Below, piece after piece: positions 31,425-41,327 of a stretch of DNA of 64,000 nucleotides. Origin of the DNA: Amycolatopsis cihanbeyliensis (lineage in GTDB: Bacteria; Actinomycetota; Actinomycetes; Mycobacteriales; Pseudonocardiaceae). The notes below the pieces were generated by a model. The model ran no database searches and was not told the DNA's origin. It saw nothing but the letters and a program-made list of their open reading frames with translations. The stretch covers positions 3,688,501 to 3,752,500 of the forward strand of contig NZ_VFML01000001.1 in the NCBI RefSeq assembly GCF_006715045.1. Direction: 5' to 3'. The position numbers were made by a program, and so were the translations under genes. Each line of letters starts with the position of its first letter. Positions within the stretch are counted from its first letter, which is position 1.

Positions 31425-33113
31425 TCAGCGCTCGTCGCCGGTGCCGTCCGGACCGATCACATCCGGGGCGACCATTCTCTGGTCGGTGAACAGGTCGTGG
31501 TCGTCCACGCCGAACTTGCGCACGTGGTCGCTGTCGGCCTCGCCCTCGGAAGGGGCGGCCCGTTCCAGCAGCCCGTCCTGGCCACCGCGCCCCTTGGGGT
31601 TGAGCCGGTCGGTGTTGCGCTTGGCCCGGTCCTCCTCCTCGGGCAGGTCCCCGATGGGCAGCGCACGCGGCGACTGGGCCGCCCCGGGGGCGCTCCTGCC
31701 GACACCGCGACCCCGCCGCTCCTGCTCGCCGCTCATCGCCCCGGCGACGCCACCCGCGCCGAGCGCGGTCGCGCCCATGGCCAGGTTCGAGCCGGCGCCG
31801 CTCGCCCTCGGCGGCGCCCCGGCCCCGGCCCCGGTACCGGTGCCGCCCGTGGCCCCGGAGGCCGACGCGTCCGGGACGGCGCTGGACATCTTGCCCTTGG
31901 CGAGCGGCGCCTCCGGGGCCGCGCTGCCCTGGTTGCCGGGCATGGCGACCTTGCCGACGCCCCCGCCACCCGGGGCGGATCCGGTGCCCGGGGTGCCGGG
32001 GACACCGCCGCCGGCCCGGCCGAGCGCGCCCTGGGCACCCTGCCCGGCCTGCCCACCGGGTGTCCCGGAGCCCGATGCCTGCGGCGAACCGGCCACCGCG
32101 CCGACCGTGCCGGAGGCCCCCGGTTGTTGCGGGGCACCGGTGCCCGTGGACGGCCGCCCGCCCGCGGCCGGATCCTGCGCCGCCGGCCGGGAGCCGGTGA
32201 CCACGCCGCCGCCCGCCGCGCCCGCCGGTCGGTCCGCGGCCGGGGCGCTCGGCGCCGCGCTGGGTGCGGTGCGATCCGGTACCGCGGAGCCGCCGGGCAC
32301 GGCGCCCGTCTGCCGGGGCGCCGCCGGGGTAGGGGACGCGATGCCGGCGGGGGCGGACGCGGGTTCCGGTGCGGGCGGGCGGACCGGGGTGGCCGGCTGG
32401 CCCGGTGCGGTGCCGCGCACCGGCTGGCCGTCGGCGCCCGCGGCCGTGGTCGTGTCGGGCGCGGGCGCGACCGGCGGCCCACCGGCGTCCACCGAGCCGG
32501 GAACCCGCTGCTGCGCGCTCATCCGCAGCGCCTCCGGTTCGACGATCTCCTCGACCGTGCCCAGGTTCTCCCCGCTCTCCCTGGCGTAGCCGTTCAGCGC
32601 CTCCAGTGCCTGCTGCCGCGCCTCCCTGCCCTGCGCGACCTTGCGCGCGTGATCGGTCTCGAAGCCGATGAGGCTGAACATCGAGTCGCCGAAGGTGTAG
32701 CCGCCGGCCCCGGCCCGCAGCACCTCCGGATCCGGCAACTTGTAGAGGGTCCGGTTGAACGCCTCGCCCTGCGCGAAGACCTTCTCCGCCGAGCCGGTGA
32801 CCTTGTCGTTCGCGTCTGCGGAGAACTCCGCCTTGCGCTCGACCGCGGCGCCTGCCGCGATGCCCGCCTCGCTCTGCCATTCGACGCCGAGCCTGCCCAG
32901 CTCCTCGCGCAGGGTGTCCTCGGTCTCCACCAGTGCGGCACCGACGGCCTTCAGCGCCGCCACGGCCTCCCCGATGCTGCCGATGCCGGCCCCCGAGCGG
33001 AACTGGTCGATCTCCTCGGCGATGCCCTCGTCGGTGTAGCCGTCGAAGCGCTGGTCCCGGATCCGGCCCACCAGCTCCGCGAGGCTGCCGTACTGAACGA
33101 TCGAACCGTCCAT
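31425..33113 (-). CDS. PPE-like type VII secretion substrate with long Ala/Gly/Pro linker
   Basis: A 562-residue protein. The first 190 residues are helical and resemble a PPE/WXG-type domain (LREELGRLGVEWQSEAGIAAGAAVERKAEFS), with a Y-x-x-x-D export-like motif in GGYTFGDSMF. Residues 200-460 are low-complexity Pro/Ala/Gly/Ser/Thr. The C-terminal 60 residues are acidic and conserved-looking (NPKGRGGQDGLLER ... FGVDDHDLFTDQRMVAPDVIG). ATG at 33113 follows GAGGAA; GTG at 33122 lies too close to it. An EspG-type chaperone gene follows and a DUF3558 lipoprotein gene precedes by five bases. Function in the envelope is inferred. Confidence 0.7.
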   Translation of the reverse strand: MDGSIVQYGSLAELVGRIRDQRFDGYTDEGIAEEIDQFRSGAGIGSIGEAVAALKAVGAALVETEDTLREELGRLGVEWQSEAGIAAGAAVERKAEFSADANDKVTGSAEKVFAQGEAFNRTLYKLPDPEVLRAGAGGYTFGDSMFSLIGFETDHARKVAQGREARQQALEALNGYARESGENLGTVEEIVEPEALRMSAQQRVPGSVDAGGPPVAPAPDTTTAAGADGQPVRGTAPGQPATPVRPPAPEPASAPAGIASPTPAAPRQTGAVPGGSAVPDRTAPSAAPSAPAADRPAGAAGGGVVTGSRPAAQDPAAGGRPSTGTGAPQQPGASGTVGAVAGSPQASGSGTPGGQAGQGAQGALGRAGGGVPGTPGTGSAPGGGGVGKVAMPGNQGSAAPEAPLAKGKMSSAVPDASASGATGGTGTGAGAGAPPRASGAGSNLAMGATALGAGGVAGAMSGEQERRGRGVGRSAPGAAQSPRALPIGDLPEEEDRAKRNTDRLNPKGRGGQDGLLERAAPSEGEADSDHVRKFGVDDHDLFTDQRMVAPDVIGPDGTGDER

Positions 33114-33118
33114 CTGTC

Positions 33119-33697
33119 TCACTTCCTCGCTCGTAACGTCTGCACGGCGAGCGTCGCCACCCGCTCCGACATGTCACACAGTTGCCGCAGGCCGAACGCC
33201 CGCGGGCTGACCGGGTAGAGCTGCGCCCGCAGGGTCTGCCCCCGGGCCACGCCGACCAGCGTCTGGCAGTCGCTCGGCCACCGGCCCTTCCGGTACCGCG
33301 TCAACGCGGGGAAACCGGCGACGGTGTCCCTCCGGATCAGCATGCGGTGCGCCCGCCGGGCACCCGCGGGCATGGAGTCGAGGCCGGTGTCGATCATGGT
33401 CTCCAGCACGTAGGAGTAGTACGGCTCGGTTCGATCGACGTCGAAGGAACAAGCCGCCCCGGAACGCCGCGGCGTGCTGTTCACCCCCAGCGCGTCCAGG
33501 TCCGCCGTGCCGAGCAGGGCGCACGGGTCCACCCCGTCCAGCGGCAGCTCGAACGGGCGCTGGTACCCGGGTTCCGGCCCACCGCTCGGGGTCTCCGTCG
33601 GCGCGGGGCCCGCTTCGGGCGTGGAATCGCAGCCGGCCAGCCCGGCGGCGGCCAGCACGGCCAGCACGGTGCGCCTACGCGCCGGGTACCCGGTCAC
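33119..33697 (-). CDS. DUF3558 lipoprotein
   Basis: A 192-residue predicted lipoprotein. The signal peptide ends in a lipobox LAGC (Cys23), followed by a Pro/Glu/Ser-rich spacer and a DUF3558 domain (PFELPLDGVDPCALLGTADLDALG ... GAACSFDV ... CQTLVGVARGQTLRAQLY). GTG at 33697 follows GGAGAG; the frame runs on to 33742 but the lipobox position favours 33697. It overlaps the upstream gene by 23 bases and is five bases from the PPE-like gene. DUF3558 proteins are common beside type VII genes in Pseudonocardiaceae; role unknown. Confidence 0.85.
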   Translation of the reverse strand: MTGYPARRRTVLAVLAAAGLAGCDSTPEAGPAPTETPSGGPEPGYQRPFELPLDGVDPCALLGTADLDALGVNSTPRRSGAACSFDVDRTEPYYSYVLETMIDTGLDSMPAGARRAHRMLIRRDTVAGFPALTRYRKGRWPSDCQTLVGVARGQTLRAQLYPVSPRAFGLRQLCDMSERVATLAVQTLRARK

Positions 33698-34103
33698 CGA
33701 AGCTCTCCGCCCGCTCGTCCTCACTGCCCTCGTACTCGGCACTGGCCGCGCGCAGCTGCTCGACCAGCGACCGCAGCCCCTGGACGTAGGAGCGGACCCG
33801 GCGCTCGTAGGACTCCTCGCCGTCCACGATGACGTTGTTCCACGCCTCGACCGCGTGGATGCTCACCACGTCCTGGGACGGCGGCTCGATCCGCAGCGCT
33901 TCCAGCTGGGCGCGCACCTTGTCCTGCAGCTGGTTGGCCTGGGTCTCGATGACCGCGGCGACCTCGAGCAGCCTGCTCGGGTCGACCCGGATGTCCCGCG
34001 CGTCCGGCGCCGTGGGCACGCCGGCCCCGAGCGAGTACGCGGCGAGCGCTCCCCCACCCGAACCGTCCGGTTGCTGGTCCTTGCCTGACGGATTGTCTGA
34101 CAT
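33675..34103 (-). CDS. WXG-like helical protein with type VII export motif
   Basis: A 142-residue protein: disordered N-terminus of about 40 residues, then two long helices (LLEVAAVIETQANQLQDKV and YERRVRSYVQGLRSLVEQLR) joined around HAVEAWNNVIVDG, the position of a WXG turn. The second helix is followed by AEYEGSEDE, a Y-x-x-x-E sequence as in type VII substrates. ATG at 34103 has GGCGGGGG upstream. It is the first gene of the cluster running down to 27748. Identification as a secretion substrate is by layout, not by a recognised family. Confidence 0.6.
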   Translation of the reverse strand: MSDNPSGKDQQPDGSGGGALAAYSLGAGVPTAPDARDIRVDPSRLLEVAAVIETQANQLQDKVRAQLEALRIEPPSQDVVSIHAVEAWNNVIVDGEESYERRVRSYVQGLRSLVEQLRAASAEYEGSEDERAESFGDRVPGA

Positions 34104-34239
34104 CGTGCGCACCCCCGCCTGCGGTCGGTAGCCGGCCAGTCCTGTGCGCAGGCTACCAACCTGCGTGTTATGGCGACCTGAGTTTTGGACGCGGGAGGGA
34201 GCCGCGTGGTTCCCGGAGAGCCGTTTCCGGAACCGGTTC

Positions 34240-35502
34240 TCAACCGGCAGGGACGGCGACCTCGCCGCGGGCCGCACGCAGCGCGATGTCCGTGCGGTGG
34301 TGCGCGCCGAGCAGGTGCACCTTGTCCACTCGCTGGTAGGCCTGCTGCCGCGCGGCCTCGAGGTCCTCCCCGGTGCCCACCACGGCGAGCACCCGGCCAC
34401 CGTGCGAGACCACGGCACCGTCCTCCCGCCTGCGGGTGCCCGCGTGCAGCACACCCTCGGCCTCGGCGCCGGTGATCACGTCCCCGGTCCGCGGCAGGCC
34501 GGGGTAGCCGTCGGCCGCCAGCACCACCGTGACGGCGGCACCCTCGGCCCACTCCAGCGGCGGGTGCTCGGCAAGCCGGCCGGTGGCGGTGGCATGCAGC
34601 AGCCCGGGCAGGGGGGTGCCCAGCAGGGCCAGCACGGCCTGCGTCTCCGGGTCGCCGAACCGGCAGTTGAACTCGATCACCTGGGGGCCGGACGAGGTCA
34701 GCGCGAGTCCGGTGTAGAGCAGGCCGGAGAACGGGGTGTCCCGCGCGGCGAGCTCGTCCACCACCGGGCGCACGATGGTCCGCACGATGTCGTCCACCAG
34801 CCCGGGAGACGCCCACGGCAGCGGGGCGTAGGCGCCCATCCCACCGGTGTTCGGGCCCGCGTCGCCGTCGCCGACCCGCTTGAAGTCCTGCGCGGGCAGC
34901 AGCGGCACCACGGTCCGCCCGTCCACGAGGCAGAACAGCGAGGCCTCCGGCCCGTCCAAATAGGACTCGAGTAGCACGGGATGGCCACCGTCCAGCAGCG
35001 TCATCGCGTGCTTGCGGGCGAGATCGACGTCCGGGGTGACCACGACACCCTTGCCCCCGGCGAGGCCGTCGTCCTTGACCACCCAGGTCGGCCCGAACCG
35101 GCCGAGTGCGGCATCCAGGTGCGCAGGGTTGTCCACGATCTCGCTGTGCGCGGTCGGCACCCTCGCCGCGGCCATCACATCCTTGGCGAAGGACTTGGAG
35201 CCCTCGATCCTGGCCGCGTCGGCGGAGGGGCCGAAGCAGGCGATGCCGGCCTTGCGCACGGCGTCCGCGGCCCCGGCCACCAGCGGCACCTCCGGCCCGA
35301 TCACCACCAGGTCTGCCTGCCACCCGCCGGCCAACTCGGCGATCGCGGACGGGTCGGCCACGTCCACGGCGAGCTGCTCGGCCATCGCCGCGATGCCCGC
35401 GTTGCCGGGGGCACAGGCCAGTGCGGTCACCGCCGGATCGTGCGAAGCGGCCAGGGCAAGGGCGTGTTCCCGGGCACCGGACCCGATTACCAGTACGCGC
35501 AC
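34240..35502 (-). CDS. purD: Phosphoribosylamine-glycine ligase
   Basis: PurD (420 residues) joins glycine to phosphoribosylamine, the second purine step, with ATP. The ATP-grasp landmarks are visible: [18 protein letters not shown] at the N-terminus, [15 protein letters not shown] (ATP loop), [12 protein letters not shown] and the metal-binding [14 protein letters not shown] signature. GTG start at 35502. Single gene with a 136-base gap to the type VII cluster downstream. Confidence 0.97.
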   Translation of the reverse strand: MRVLVIGSGAREHALALAASHDPAVTALACAPGNAGIAAMAEQLAVDVADPSAIAELAGGWQADLVVIGPEVPLVAGAADAVRKAGIACFGPSADAARIEGSKSFAKDVMAAARVPTAHSEIVDNPAHLDAALGRFGPTWVVKDDGLAGGKGVVVTPDVDLARKHAMTLLDGGHPVLLESYLDGPEASLFCLVDGRTVVPLLPAQDFKRVGDGDAGPNTGGMGAYAPLPWASPGLVDDIVRTIVRPVVDELAARDTPFSGLLYTGLALTSSGPQVIEFNCRFGDPETQAVLALLGTPLPGLLHATATGRLAEHPPLEWAEGAAVTVVLAADGYPGLPRTGDVITGAEAEGVLHAGTRRREDGAVVSHGGRVLAVVGTGEDLEAARQQAYQRVDKVHLLGAHHRTDIALRAARGEVAVPAG

Positions 35503-35767
35503 GCGTCAAAGGGTAGCCCCGAGGAACTTTGTCGACGAGTTCCCCCAGGAGTGTTATGCACGATCAGGCGATGGGGGCGCCCGGAGCCTGCGGAGACGTT
35601 GACTTGACGAAGGAAATCCGTGGTGACCGTCCGTGGCGGCTACACTCGTCCCGCCCCGCGACGTTCACCGTCCCGTCAGCGAGCATCCCGGTGCACTTCG
35701 CCCGCTTGACGCACGCGCTGGTGAGGGTTGCGCGGTACGTCGCAGAGTTCCGCTTGGAGGTCACCCG

Positions 35768-36892
35768 ATGGTGAGAACACGCTTGGCGGCACTGGCGCTG
35801 TCCGGTCTGGCCGTGCTCGGTGTGACGAGCGTCGCCGCCGGTTCGGCGGCCGCGCAGGACACCGGTACCGCTGCGGCCACCGCGGGCCGGGGGCACCATG
35901 AACTCGTGGTCATCGGGCACCGGGGCGCCTCAGGGTACCGCCCCGAGCACACGCTGGCCGGCTACGAGCTGGCGGCGCGGATGGGTGCCGACTATGTCGA
36001 GCCGGACCTGGTGACCACCAAGGACGGTGTGCTGGTCGCGCGGCACGAGCCGGAGATCGGCGGCACCACCGATGTCGCGCGACGGCCCGAGTTCGCCGAC
36101 CGCAAGACCACGAAGGTGCTGGACGGCGCGGAGGTCACCGGCTGGTTCGCCGAGGACTTCACCCTCGCCGAGCTGAAGACCCTGCGGGCCACGGAGCGCA
36201 TTCCGGACCTGCGGCCGAACAACACGATCTACGACGGCCGTTACGAGATCCCCACCTTCCAGGAGATCATCGACCTGACCCGGCGGCTGTCCTGGCGGCT
36301 GCACCGGCGCATCGGGATCTACCCGGAGACCAAGCACCCGACCTACTTCCGCGAGCAGGGCCTCGCGCTGGAGCCCGCGCTGGTGCGCACGCTCAACCGC
36401 AACGGGCTGAACCACCGGCACGCGAAGGTGTACGTGCAGTCCTTCGAGGTGAGCAACCTCAAGCGGCTCGAGCGCGAGCTGCGCGTCCCGCTGGTGCAGC
36501 TGATCGGCGGTTCCGGGGCGCCGTACGACTTCGTGGCCGGCGGTGACCCGCGTACCTACGACGACCTGGTGACCCGCACCGGGCTCGCCGAGATCGCCCG
36601 CTACGCCGACGGGATCGGCCCGGACAAGAACCGGGTCATCCCGCGGGACGAGCACGGCAACCTCGCCGAGCCGACCAGCCTGGTGGCCGACGCGCACCGG
36701 TTCCGGCTCCAGGTGCACCCGTACACCTTCCGCGTGGAGAACGCCTTCCTGCCAACGGATCTGCGGTCCTCGGCTGATCCGTCCGCCTGGGGCGACATCT
36801 TCGCCGAGTACGAGGCGTTCCGCGCCGCCGGGATCGACGGCGTCTTCGCCGATCACCCGGACATCGCGGTGGCCGCGCGGGACGGGCGCTAA
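35768..36892 (+). CDS. glpQ: Secreted glycerophosphodiester phosphodiesterase
   Basis: A 374-residue enzyme that hydrolyses glycerophosphodiesters to glycerol-3-phosphate and an alcohol. It has a signal peptide (to about residue 29, AAAQD) and so works outside the membrane. Catalytic landmarks: IGHRGASGYRPEHT, the metal-binding ADYVEPDLVTTKDGVLVARHEPEIGGTTDV, and GIYPETKHPTYF, which is the periplasmic GlpQ pattern. ATG at 35768 follows GGAGG. The stop overlaps the convergent MFS gene by four bases. The 265-base gap upstream of it holds no feature I can support. Confidence 0.93.
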   Translation: MVRTRLAALALSGLAVLGVTSVAAGSAAAQDTGTAAATAGRGHHELVVIGHRGASGYRPEHTLAGYELAARMGADYVEPDLVTTKDGVLVARHEPEIGGTTDVARRPEFADRKTTKVLDGAEVTGWFAEDFTLAELKTLRATERIPDLRPNNTIYDGRYEIPTFQEIIDLTRRLSWRLHRRIGIYPETKHPTYFREQGLALEPALVRTLNRNGLNHRHAKVYVQSFEVSNLKRLERELRVPLVQLIGGSGAPYDFVAGGDPRTYDDLVTRTGLAEIARYADGIGPDKNRVIPRDEHGNLAEPTSLVADAHRFRLQVHPYTFRVENAFLPTDLRSSADPSAWGDIFAEYEAFRAAGIDGVFADHPDIAVAARDGR

Positions 36893-38106
36893 CCCGACCG
36901 GCCAGCGGTCACCTCCCGCGCGGAGCCGACCGCCAGCACCGCGAGCGCGGCCACGGCACCCACCACGGCGAAGGCGTAGAAACCCCACGGGTACGCGATT
37001 CCCGCCGAGACCAGTGCCCCGCCCAGCAGCGGGCCGCTGATCGCGCCGAGCCGCCCGACCCCGGCCGCCCAGCCGAGTCCGGTGGCTCGGCCGGCGGCGG
37101 GGTAGGTGCTGCCGACGTAGGCGTACACCAGTACCTGCGCGCTGAACACGAAGAACCCGGCGATCAGCACGGCGAGGTAGACCCCGACGCCGGGCAGCTT
37201 GATGCTCAGCAGGGCGAGGAACACCGCGGCCGCGGCGAACCAGCCGATCGCCGAGGGGCGCACGCCGATCCGGTCGGCGACCCGCCCCGCGGCGAGCAGG
37301 CCGAGGACCGCGCCCACGTTCAGGGTCAGCAGGAAGCCGAGCGCCGCACCGAGCGGGTAACCCGCCTCCCGCATGATCTCCGGCAGCCAGGTGTTCATCC
37401 CGTAGACCAGCAGCAGCCCCATGAAGGACGCGACCCAGAACGCGATCGTCGCGCGCAGTAGTCCACTGTGGAACAACGTGCGGACGGCGGTCGATCCGCC
37501 CCGCGCGGCCCGGGAGGTGCTGGTGAAGGCTTCCGATTCCGGCAGGTGCCGCACCATCAGCGGGACGAGTACCAGCGCGGGGGCGGCGCCGAGCACGAAC
37601 ATCGCCCGCCAGCCCAGCGGTTCGATCACCAGCAGCCCGAGCAGCGCGGTCAGCACGGCCCCGACGTGGTAGCCGGTCATGATCGTGGTGGTGGCCGAGC
37701 TGTTCCGCCCGGAACGGGCGAACTCGGTCACCAGCGTGATGGCGGTCGGCAGGCAGCCACCGAGGCCGAGCCCGGCGAGGAAGCGCAGCAGGCCGAACAG
37801 GAAGGCCGAGGGCGCGACCGCGCACAGCAGGGTGAACGCGGAGAAGGAGACCACCGCCAGGATCAGCGCCTTGCGCCTGCCGATTACGTCGGTGACGGTC
37901 CCGATCGCCAGCGCGCCCAGCATCATGCCGACCAACCCGACGGTGGAGACCACCGAGGCGGTGCCCGCGGTCATTCCCCAGACCCCGTCGTCGAGCAGGA
38001 CGGGGATGACCGCACCGAGCACCACGAGGTCGAAGCCGTCGAGCAGGACGGCCGCCCAGCACAGCGGCACCACCCAGCGCGCGTCCCGGACTCCGGCAGT
38101 GGTCAT
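36889..38106 (-). CDS. MFS transporter, aromatic acid:H+ symporter type
   Basis: A 405-residue twelve-helix permease. The AAHS-family hallmark is the DGxD motif in helix 1 (VLLDGFDLVVLGAVIP), followed by GALAIGTVTDVIGRRKAL in loop 2-3 and GLGLGGCLPTAITLVTEF; these occur in 4-hydroxybenzoate, benzoate and vanillate carriers. No aromatic catabolic genes are adjacent, so the substrate is open. ATG at 38106 follows GGGAGG; a longer frame to 38163 lacks support. Confidence 0.87.
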   Translation of the reverse strand: MTTAGVRDARWVVPLCWAAVLLDGFDLVVLGAVIPVLLDDGVWGMTAGTASVVSTVGLVGMMLGALAIGTVTDVIGRRKALILAVVSFSAFTLLCAVAPSAFLFGLLRFLAGLGLGGCLPTAITLVTEFARSGRNSSATTTIMTGYHVGAVLTALLGLLVIEPLGWRAMFVLGAAPALVLVPLMVRHLPESEAFTSTSRAARGGSTAVRTLFHSGLLRATIAFWVASFMGLLLVYGMNTWLPEIMREAGYPLGAALGFLLTLNVGAVLGLLAAGRVADRIGVRPSAIGWFAAAAVFLALLSIKLPGVGVYLAVLIAGFFVFSAQVLVYAYVGSTYPAAGRATGLGWAAGVGRLGAISGPLLGGALVSAGIAYPWGFYAFAVVGAVAALAVLAVGSAREVTAGRSG

Positions 38107-38196
38107 GGCAACCTCCCGTGCTCCATCGCGACAGGTGTTCGCTAAGCGTCCGATGGTGCGCAATGCGTACGGAGGTTGACTACCGTTGCCTTCCGT

Positions 38197-39138
38197 TCAG
38201 TGGAAGCTCTTGGCCAGCTCGCCCGCCAACCGCCAGGTGCGCAGGCGGTCCTGCTCGCCGTTCAGGCCGGTGTTGACCAGCACCAGCTCGGTCACACCCG
38301 CGTCCAGGTACCGCCGCAACCCCGCCGCGACCGTCTCCTCGTCGCCGATCAGGGCAAGGTCGAGGGCGCGGGAGACTCCTTCCCGGTCGATGACCCGCTG
38401 GTAGGACGGGATGGTGTCGTAGAAGGCGAGTTGCTCGGCTGCCAACTCCCGCGCCTCGCTCACCTGATCGGTGACCAGCGCGGGCACCGCGGCGGTGACG
38501 GCGGGTGCCGGTCGGCCCGCACCCTCGGCGGCGGCGCTGATGGTCGGCACGATGAACTCGCCGAGCGCCCGTGGGCCCGCCAGGTACGGCATCGTGCCGT
38601 CGGCCAACTCCCCGGTGACCTTCAGCGCCTGCGGGCCCATCGCGGCCACATGCAGCGGCACGGGCGGCTGTGCCCCAGGCACCCGGGTGGACAGCGGCGG
38701 GCGGGCGGTCACCAGCTTGCCCGTGTAGTCCACCTGCTCGCCGGCCAGCACCTCGCGCAGCACGGTCAGCTGCTCGCGCAGGTTCTGGATGGGCGGCGGG
38801 TAGGGGACGCCGAACGCCGGTTCCTGCACGTTCTGCGCACCCAGCCCCACGCCGAGGGTGAACCGGCCGCCGGTGGCCGCCTGCGCGGTCTGCGCGGCAC
38901 CGCCGATCAGCAGCGGGTGCCGGGGGTAGATCGGCACCACGTAGGTGCCCACCGCGATCTCCGGCACCGCGCGCCCGGCCAGCGCGGCCATGGTGATCGC
39001 GTCCACGTCCATGATCTGCGGGAACCACGCCGAGCGCAGGCCGGCCGCCGCCGCCTCACCGGTGCGTTCGATCAGGGTCTCGACGATGTTGTCCGTCGCG
39101 CCCGCCTCACTCGCGGGTAGTGCCACTCCGATGCTCAT
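38197..39138 (-). CDS. LLM-class F420-dependent oxidoreductase
   Basis: A 313-residue TIM-barrel enzyme of the luciferase-like/F420 family. Typical pieces are GLRSAWFPQIMDVDAITMAALAG, VPIYPRHPLLIGGAAQTAQAATGGRFTLGVGLG and PPVPLHVAAMGPQALKVTGELADG. These enzymes use F420 (or FMN) to oxidise or reduce small substrates. ATG at 39138 fits family starts; a GTG 21 bases upstream is possible. Stands between the MFS carrier and purA. Substrate unknown. Confidence 0.87.
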   Translation of the reverse strand: MSIGVALPASEAGATDNIVETLIERTGEAAAAGLRSAWFPQIMDVDAITMAALAGRAVPEIAVGTYVVPIYPRHPLLIGGAAQTAQAATGGRFTLGVGLGAQNVQEPAFGVPYPPPIQNLREQLTVLREVLAGEQVDYTGKLVTARPPLSTRVPGAQPPVPLHVAAMGPQALKVTGELADGTMPYLAGPRALGEFIVPTISAAAEGAGRPAPAVTAAVPALVTDQVSEARELAAEQLAFYDTIPSYQRVIDREGVSRALDLALIGDEETVAAGLRRYLDAGVTELVLVNTGLNGEQDRLRTWRLAGELAKSFH

Positions 39139-39195
39139 ACCGGTGTGCAACCGCACCACCGGGACGGTATTCCGTTTCCCAGCAACCGAAACGGC

Positions 39196-40482
39196 TCAGG
39201 CGAACTCGTGCCGCACGATGGTCTGCTCCCGCCCGGGGCCGACGCCGATCGCGGAGACCCTGGCGCCGGCCAGCTCCTCCAGCCGCTCCACATAGGCCTG
39301 GGCGTTGGCGGGCAGGTCGGCGAAGGTGCGGCACTCGCTGATGTCCTCCCACCAGCCGGGCAGCTCCTCGTAGATCGGCGTGGCGTGGTGCACGTCGGTC
39401 TGCGTCATCGGCATGTCCTCGGTGCGGAAGCCGTCCACCTCGTAGGCCACGCACACCGGGACCGTCTCCAGGCCGGACAGCACGTCCAGCTTGGTGAGGA
39501 AGAAGTCGGTGACCCCGTTGACCCTGGTGGCGTACCGGGCGATCACCGCGTCGAACCAGCCGGTACGCCGCGACCGCCCGGTGTTCACGCCGACCTCGCC
39601 GCCCACCTTGCGCAGGCGCTCGCCCATCTCGTCGTCCAGCTCGGTCGGAAACGGGCCGGAGCCGACCCTGGTGGTGTACGCCTTGAGGATGCCGAGCACC
39701 GTGGTGATCCGGCCGGGCCCGATCCCGGAACCCGCGCTCGCACCACCGGAGGTGGGGTTGGAGGAGGTGACGAACGGGTAGGTGCCGTGGTCCACGTCGA
39801 GCATCGTGCCCTGGGACCCTTCCAGCAGCACCAGCTCGCCGCGCTCCAGCGCCTTGTTCAGCTCGAGCCGGGTGTCGGCGATCCGGTCGGCGAACCGCTC
39901 GCCCTGCTCGAGCACCTCGTTCGCGACCTGCTCGGCGTCCAGGGCCTTGCGGTTGTAGACCTTCACCAGCACCTGGTTCTTGAAGTCCAGTGCGGCTTCC
40001 ACCTTCTGCCGCAGGATCTTCTCGTCCAGCAGGTCCTGCACCCGGACGCCGACCCTGGCCACCTTGTCCTGGTAGCAGGGGCCGATCCCGCGGCCGGTGG
40101 TGCCGATCTTCTTCGCGCCCAGGTAGCGCTCGGTGACCTTATCGATCGCGACGTGATACGGCATGATCAGATGCGCGTCGGCGGAGAGCATCAGCCCCGA
40201 GGTGTCCACACCCCGGTCCTCGAGGCCGGTGAGCTCGTCCAGCAGCGCGCCGGGGTCGATCACGACCCCGTTGGCGATCACGTTGGCCACGCCGGGAGTG
40301 AGAATGCCGGAGGGGATGAGCTTCAACGCGAAATCCTGGCCGTCCGGCAGCACGACGGTGTGACCCGCGTTGTTGCCCCCCTGGTAACGCACCACCCACT
40401 GCACCCGGTCCCCGAGTAGGTCGGTGGCCTTGCCCTTGCCTTCGTCGCCCCATTGGGCACCGATGAGCACGATGGCCGGCAT
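39196..40482 (-). CDS. purA: Adenylosuccinate synthetase
   Basis: PurA (428 residues) makes adenylosuccinate from IMP, aspartate and GTP, the first step to AMP. The N-terminal GTP loop [12 protein letters not shown], the [10 protein letters not shown] segment, [35 protein letters not shown] and the aspartate-binding [13 protein letters not shown] are all intact. ATG at 40482 follows TGGAG; the frame extends to 40557 but this start matches the family. Divergent from a hypothetical gene. Confidence 0.98.
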   Translation of the reverse strand: MPAIVLIGAQWGDEGKGKATDLLGDRVQWVVRYQGGNNAGHTVVLPDGQDFALKLIPSGILTPGVANVIANGVVIDPGALLDELTGLEDRGVDTSGLMLSADAHLIMPYHVAIDKVTERYLGAKKIGTTGRGIGPCYQDKVARVGVRVQDLLDEKILRQKVEAALDFKNQVLVKVYNRKALDAEQVANEVLEQGERFADRIADTRLELNKALERGELVLLEGSQGTMLDVDHGTYPFVTSSNPTSGGASAGSGIGPGRITTVLGILKAYTTRVGSGPFPTELDDEMGERLRKVGGEVGVNTGRSRRTGWFDAVIARYATRVNGVTDFFLTKLDVLSGLETVPVCVAYEVDGFRTEDMPMTQTDVHHATPIYEELPGWWEDISECRTFADLPANAQAYVERLEELAGARVSAIGVGPGREQTIVRHEFA

Positions 40483-40579
40483 GTGAAACTCCAGGTGTTC
40501 GGCAACAGGACAGTATTCGGCCGAGTCGGCCGGTGGCGCTGGTGAATGCCGGTGCATGACTGTAACGGAGGATGGTTAC

Positions 40580-41236
40580 GTGCGCGGACTGGTACTGATC
40601 TGCGGGCAGCACGCGCCGGAGCTGCCCGAGGCCGACGACGTACGGACCGAACGGCTGCCCGCGCGGCCAGGCAAGGCCGCGGTGGACCCCTTGCTGGTCG
40701 GCGAGGAGGCCGGGCACCTGATGGTCGCCGGCACCGACGCCGACCTCGCTGCCGTACTGCTTCGCTTGCTGCGCAAGGAAAAAATCGCCACCACGAAGGT
40801 CGGTTACATCCCGGCCGAGCCGCGTTCCGCGGTGGCCGGGCTGTGGGGGCTGCCCACCGATCCCCTCCGCGCGCTCGCGCTGGCCTGGGGCGGTGAGGTG
40901 GATCCGGTTCCGCTCATCCGGGACGATTCCGGCGGAGTGCTGGCCGGGCGTGGTGTTATCGGACCGGTACGTGGCGTCGGTTACTGCGACGACCAGCGGG
41001 CGCTGCGCGGCGGTGCCCGGCGGATCGAGGTCGAACCGGATGTCGAGGCCGGGCTGGTGGCCAGGATCACCAGGGGCACGCTGCTGCGACGCAGCTCCAC
41101 CTTCGCCGGCAGGGCCTTCGAGCTCGGCTGCCTGCCCACGACCCCGATCCTGGACGGGGTGCCCTTCTCCCGGACGGTGAACCGGTGGACCTGGTACCGG
41201 CACACCGAGGACCTGCGCCTGATCCGCACCGGGTGA
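40580..41236 (+). CDS. Conserved-looking protein of unknown function
   Basis: A 218-residue protein with no domain I recognise. It begins VRGLVLICGQHAPELPEADDV and has alternating hydrophobic strands (GHLMVAGTDADLAAVLLRLL, TTKVGYIPAEPRSAVAGLWGLP) and ends with FSRTVNRWTWYRHTEDLRLIRTG. The GTG at 40580 follows CGGAGG at the right spacing; an ATG at 40556 is the alternative. No signal peptide or membrane helix. The strand pattern faintly recalls nucleotide or lipid kinase folds, which I would not rely on. Divergent from purA; ends in palindromic repeat copy 3. Confidence 0.7.
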   Translation: MRGLVLICGQHAPELPEADDVRTERLPARPGKAAVDPLLVGEEAGHLMVAGTDADLAAVLLRLLRKEKIATTKVGYIPAEPRSAVAGLWGLPTDPLRALALAWGGEVDPVPLIRDDSGGVLAGRGVIGPVRGVGYCDDQRALRGGARRIEVEPDVEAGLVARITRGTLLRRSSTFAGRAFELGCLPTTPILDGVPFSRTVNRWTWYRHTEDLRLIRTG

Positions 41237-41237
41237 G

Positions 41238-41319
41238 GCCCTGAACGTGGCGATCGCGACGCTCAGTGTTGCGAACGGCACTTTTGAGACGTTCAACGTC
41301 CGGAAAGCCACGTTCAGGG
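41238..41319. repeat. Intergenic palindromic repeat, copy 3 (convergent junction)
   Basis: Starts GCCCTGAACGTGGC two bases after the upstream stop codon and ends GCCACGTTCAGGG. It shares CGAACGGCACTTTTG and ACGTTCAACGTCC with copy 2. Its first inner palindrome reads GACGCTCAGTGTT. It separates the convergent hypothetical gene and the TetR gene. Confidence 0.85.
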
Positions 41320-41327
41320 ACCTTTGG

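Noticed and set aside
31258-33177. 639-residue minus-strand frame overlapping the PPE-like gene
   Set aside because: Arg/Gly-rich translation in a shifted frame; the 31425-33113 frame has structured ends and a good ribosome site.
35529-35774. 81-residue plus-strand frame before glpQ
   Set aside because: No ribosome site, overlaps the glpQ start and has no recognisable pattern.
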